A DNA stretch of 5,519 nucleotides, taken from NCBI GenBank assembly GCA_016742295.1, contig JACVCA010000103.1, forward strand, positions 1-5,519, read 5' to 3'. The stretch is from Alphaproteobacteria bacterium (GTDB taxonomy: Bacteria; Pseudomonadota; Alphaproteobacteria; JAGOMX01). The notes under the pieces were generated by a model. The model had not been told where the DNA came from, did no database searches, and worked only from the letters and a program-made list of their open reading frames with translations. This document shows positions 5,255-5,519 of the stretch, piece after piece; position 1 is the stretch's first letter; each line of letters opens with the position of its first letter. A program made the translations under genes and the position numbers.

Positions 5255-5519
5255 ATCACATTATACGTTACCTAAGGGCCTGATTTTAGGTCACATTTTT
5301 GAGTGCTTTGACAATACCTTATATGGTTTTTATGCGGTTCTTCTTGCACCTATTTTCTTTCCCTCAACCTCCTCCAATATTAATCTCTTAGCCTCTTATG
5401 GGGCTTTTGCGGCTGGCTTTTTAGCACGCCCCCTTGGTGCATTCGTGTTTGGCCTTATCGGTGATAAAAAGGGCCGTAGGCTCCCCTTACTTTGGTCCAT
5501 GTTGCTAGTTGGCTTTCCA
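5244..5519 (+). CDS. MHS/ProP-like major facilitator transporter, 5' part
   Basis: The first 92 codons are present and the gene continues past the right edge. The visible protein has two membrane helices (about 10-38 and 47-73). Between and after them are the marks of the metabolite:proton symporter branch of the major facilitator family: GHIFECFDNTLYGF (16-29, in place of the more usual GN-x-x-EWYDF-x-x-YG), APIFFP (35-40), GFLARPLGAFVFG (58-70) and the loop motif GDKKGRR (73-79). Relatives of this branch carry proline, betaine, citrate or other small acids with protons, and the substrate here is unknown. The ATG lies inside the end of the regulator gene, with only a weak GAAG ribosome site, so translation is probably coupled. 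An in-frame TTG at 5238 is a less likely alternative start. Confidence 0.9.
   Translation, partial: MKPKSHYTLPKGLILGHIFECFDNTLYGFYAVLLAPIFFPSTSSNINLLASYGAFAAGFLARPLGAFVFGLIGDKKGRRLPLLWSMLLVGFP

Overview
The window looks like ordinary chromosome from an A+T-rich alphaproteobacterium. The lineage call rests on remembered family patterns: the YajC N-terminus (ISPAQAQ, then RPQQKK and RGDQVVTAGGIIGTV), the SecF opening (LRLVP, then TIDFVRQR), and separate SecD and SecF proteins of modest length. The low GC and an MHS-type transporter would fit a host-associated group such as Holosporales or Rickettsiales, but this placement is an inference.

Layout. Positions 3-344 (+) hold the 3' end of an unrecognised gene. 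A gene-free stretch (345-725) follows, with a striking 66-nt hairpin (384-449) between this gene and the convergent secF. Then come secF (726-1655), secD (1719-3266) and yajC (3284-3790), all on the minus strand and transcribed in the order yajC-secD-secF. Upstream of yajC on the same strand is a tRNA-Arg(UCU) gene with encoded CCA (3944-4020). A 319-bp gap (4021-4339) holds the tRNA leader and, on the other strand, the control region of a LysR-type regulator gene (4340-5254, +). That gene overlaps by 11 nt the start of an MHS/ProP-like major facilitator transporter gene that runs off the window (5244-5519).

How the parts work together. SecD, SecF and YajC form the accessory complex of the Sec translocon, which uses the proton gradient to help pull exported proteins out of the SecYEG channel. 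The regulator and transporter form a second unit, in which the LysR protein probably controls its own operon and therefore uptake of an unidentified small solute. Two dyads at spacings typical of LysR-type sites lie before it.

No undescribed defence, mobile or biosynthetic system is visible. The most unusual points are a long lysine-rich, repeat-built tail on YajC that includes a 9-bp tandem repeat, the LysR operator architecture, the large hairpin near the secF end, and the unrecognised partial protein.
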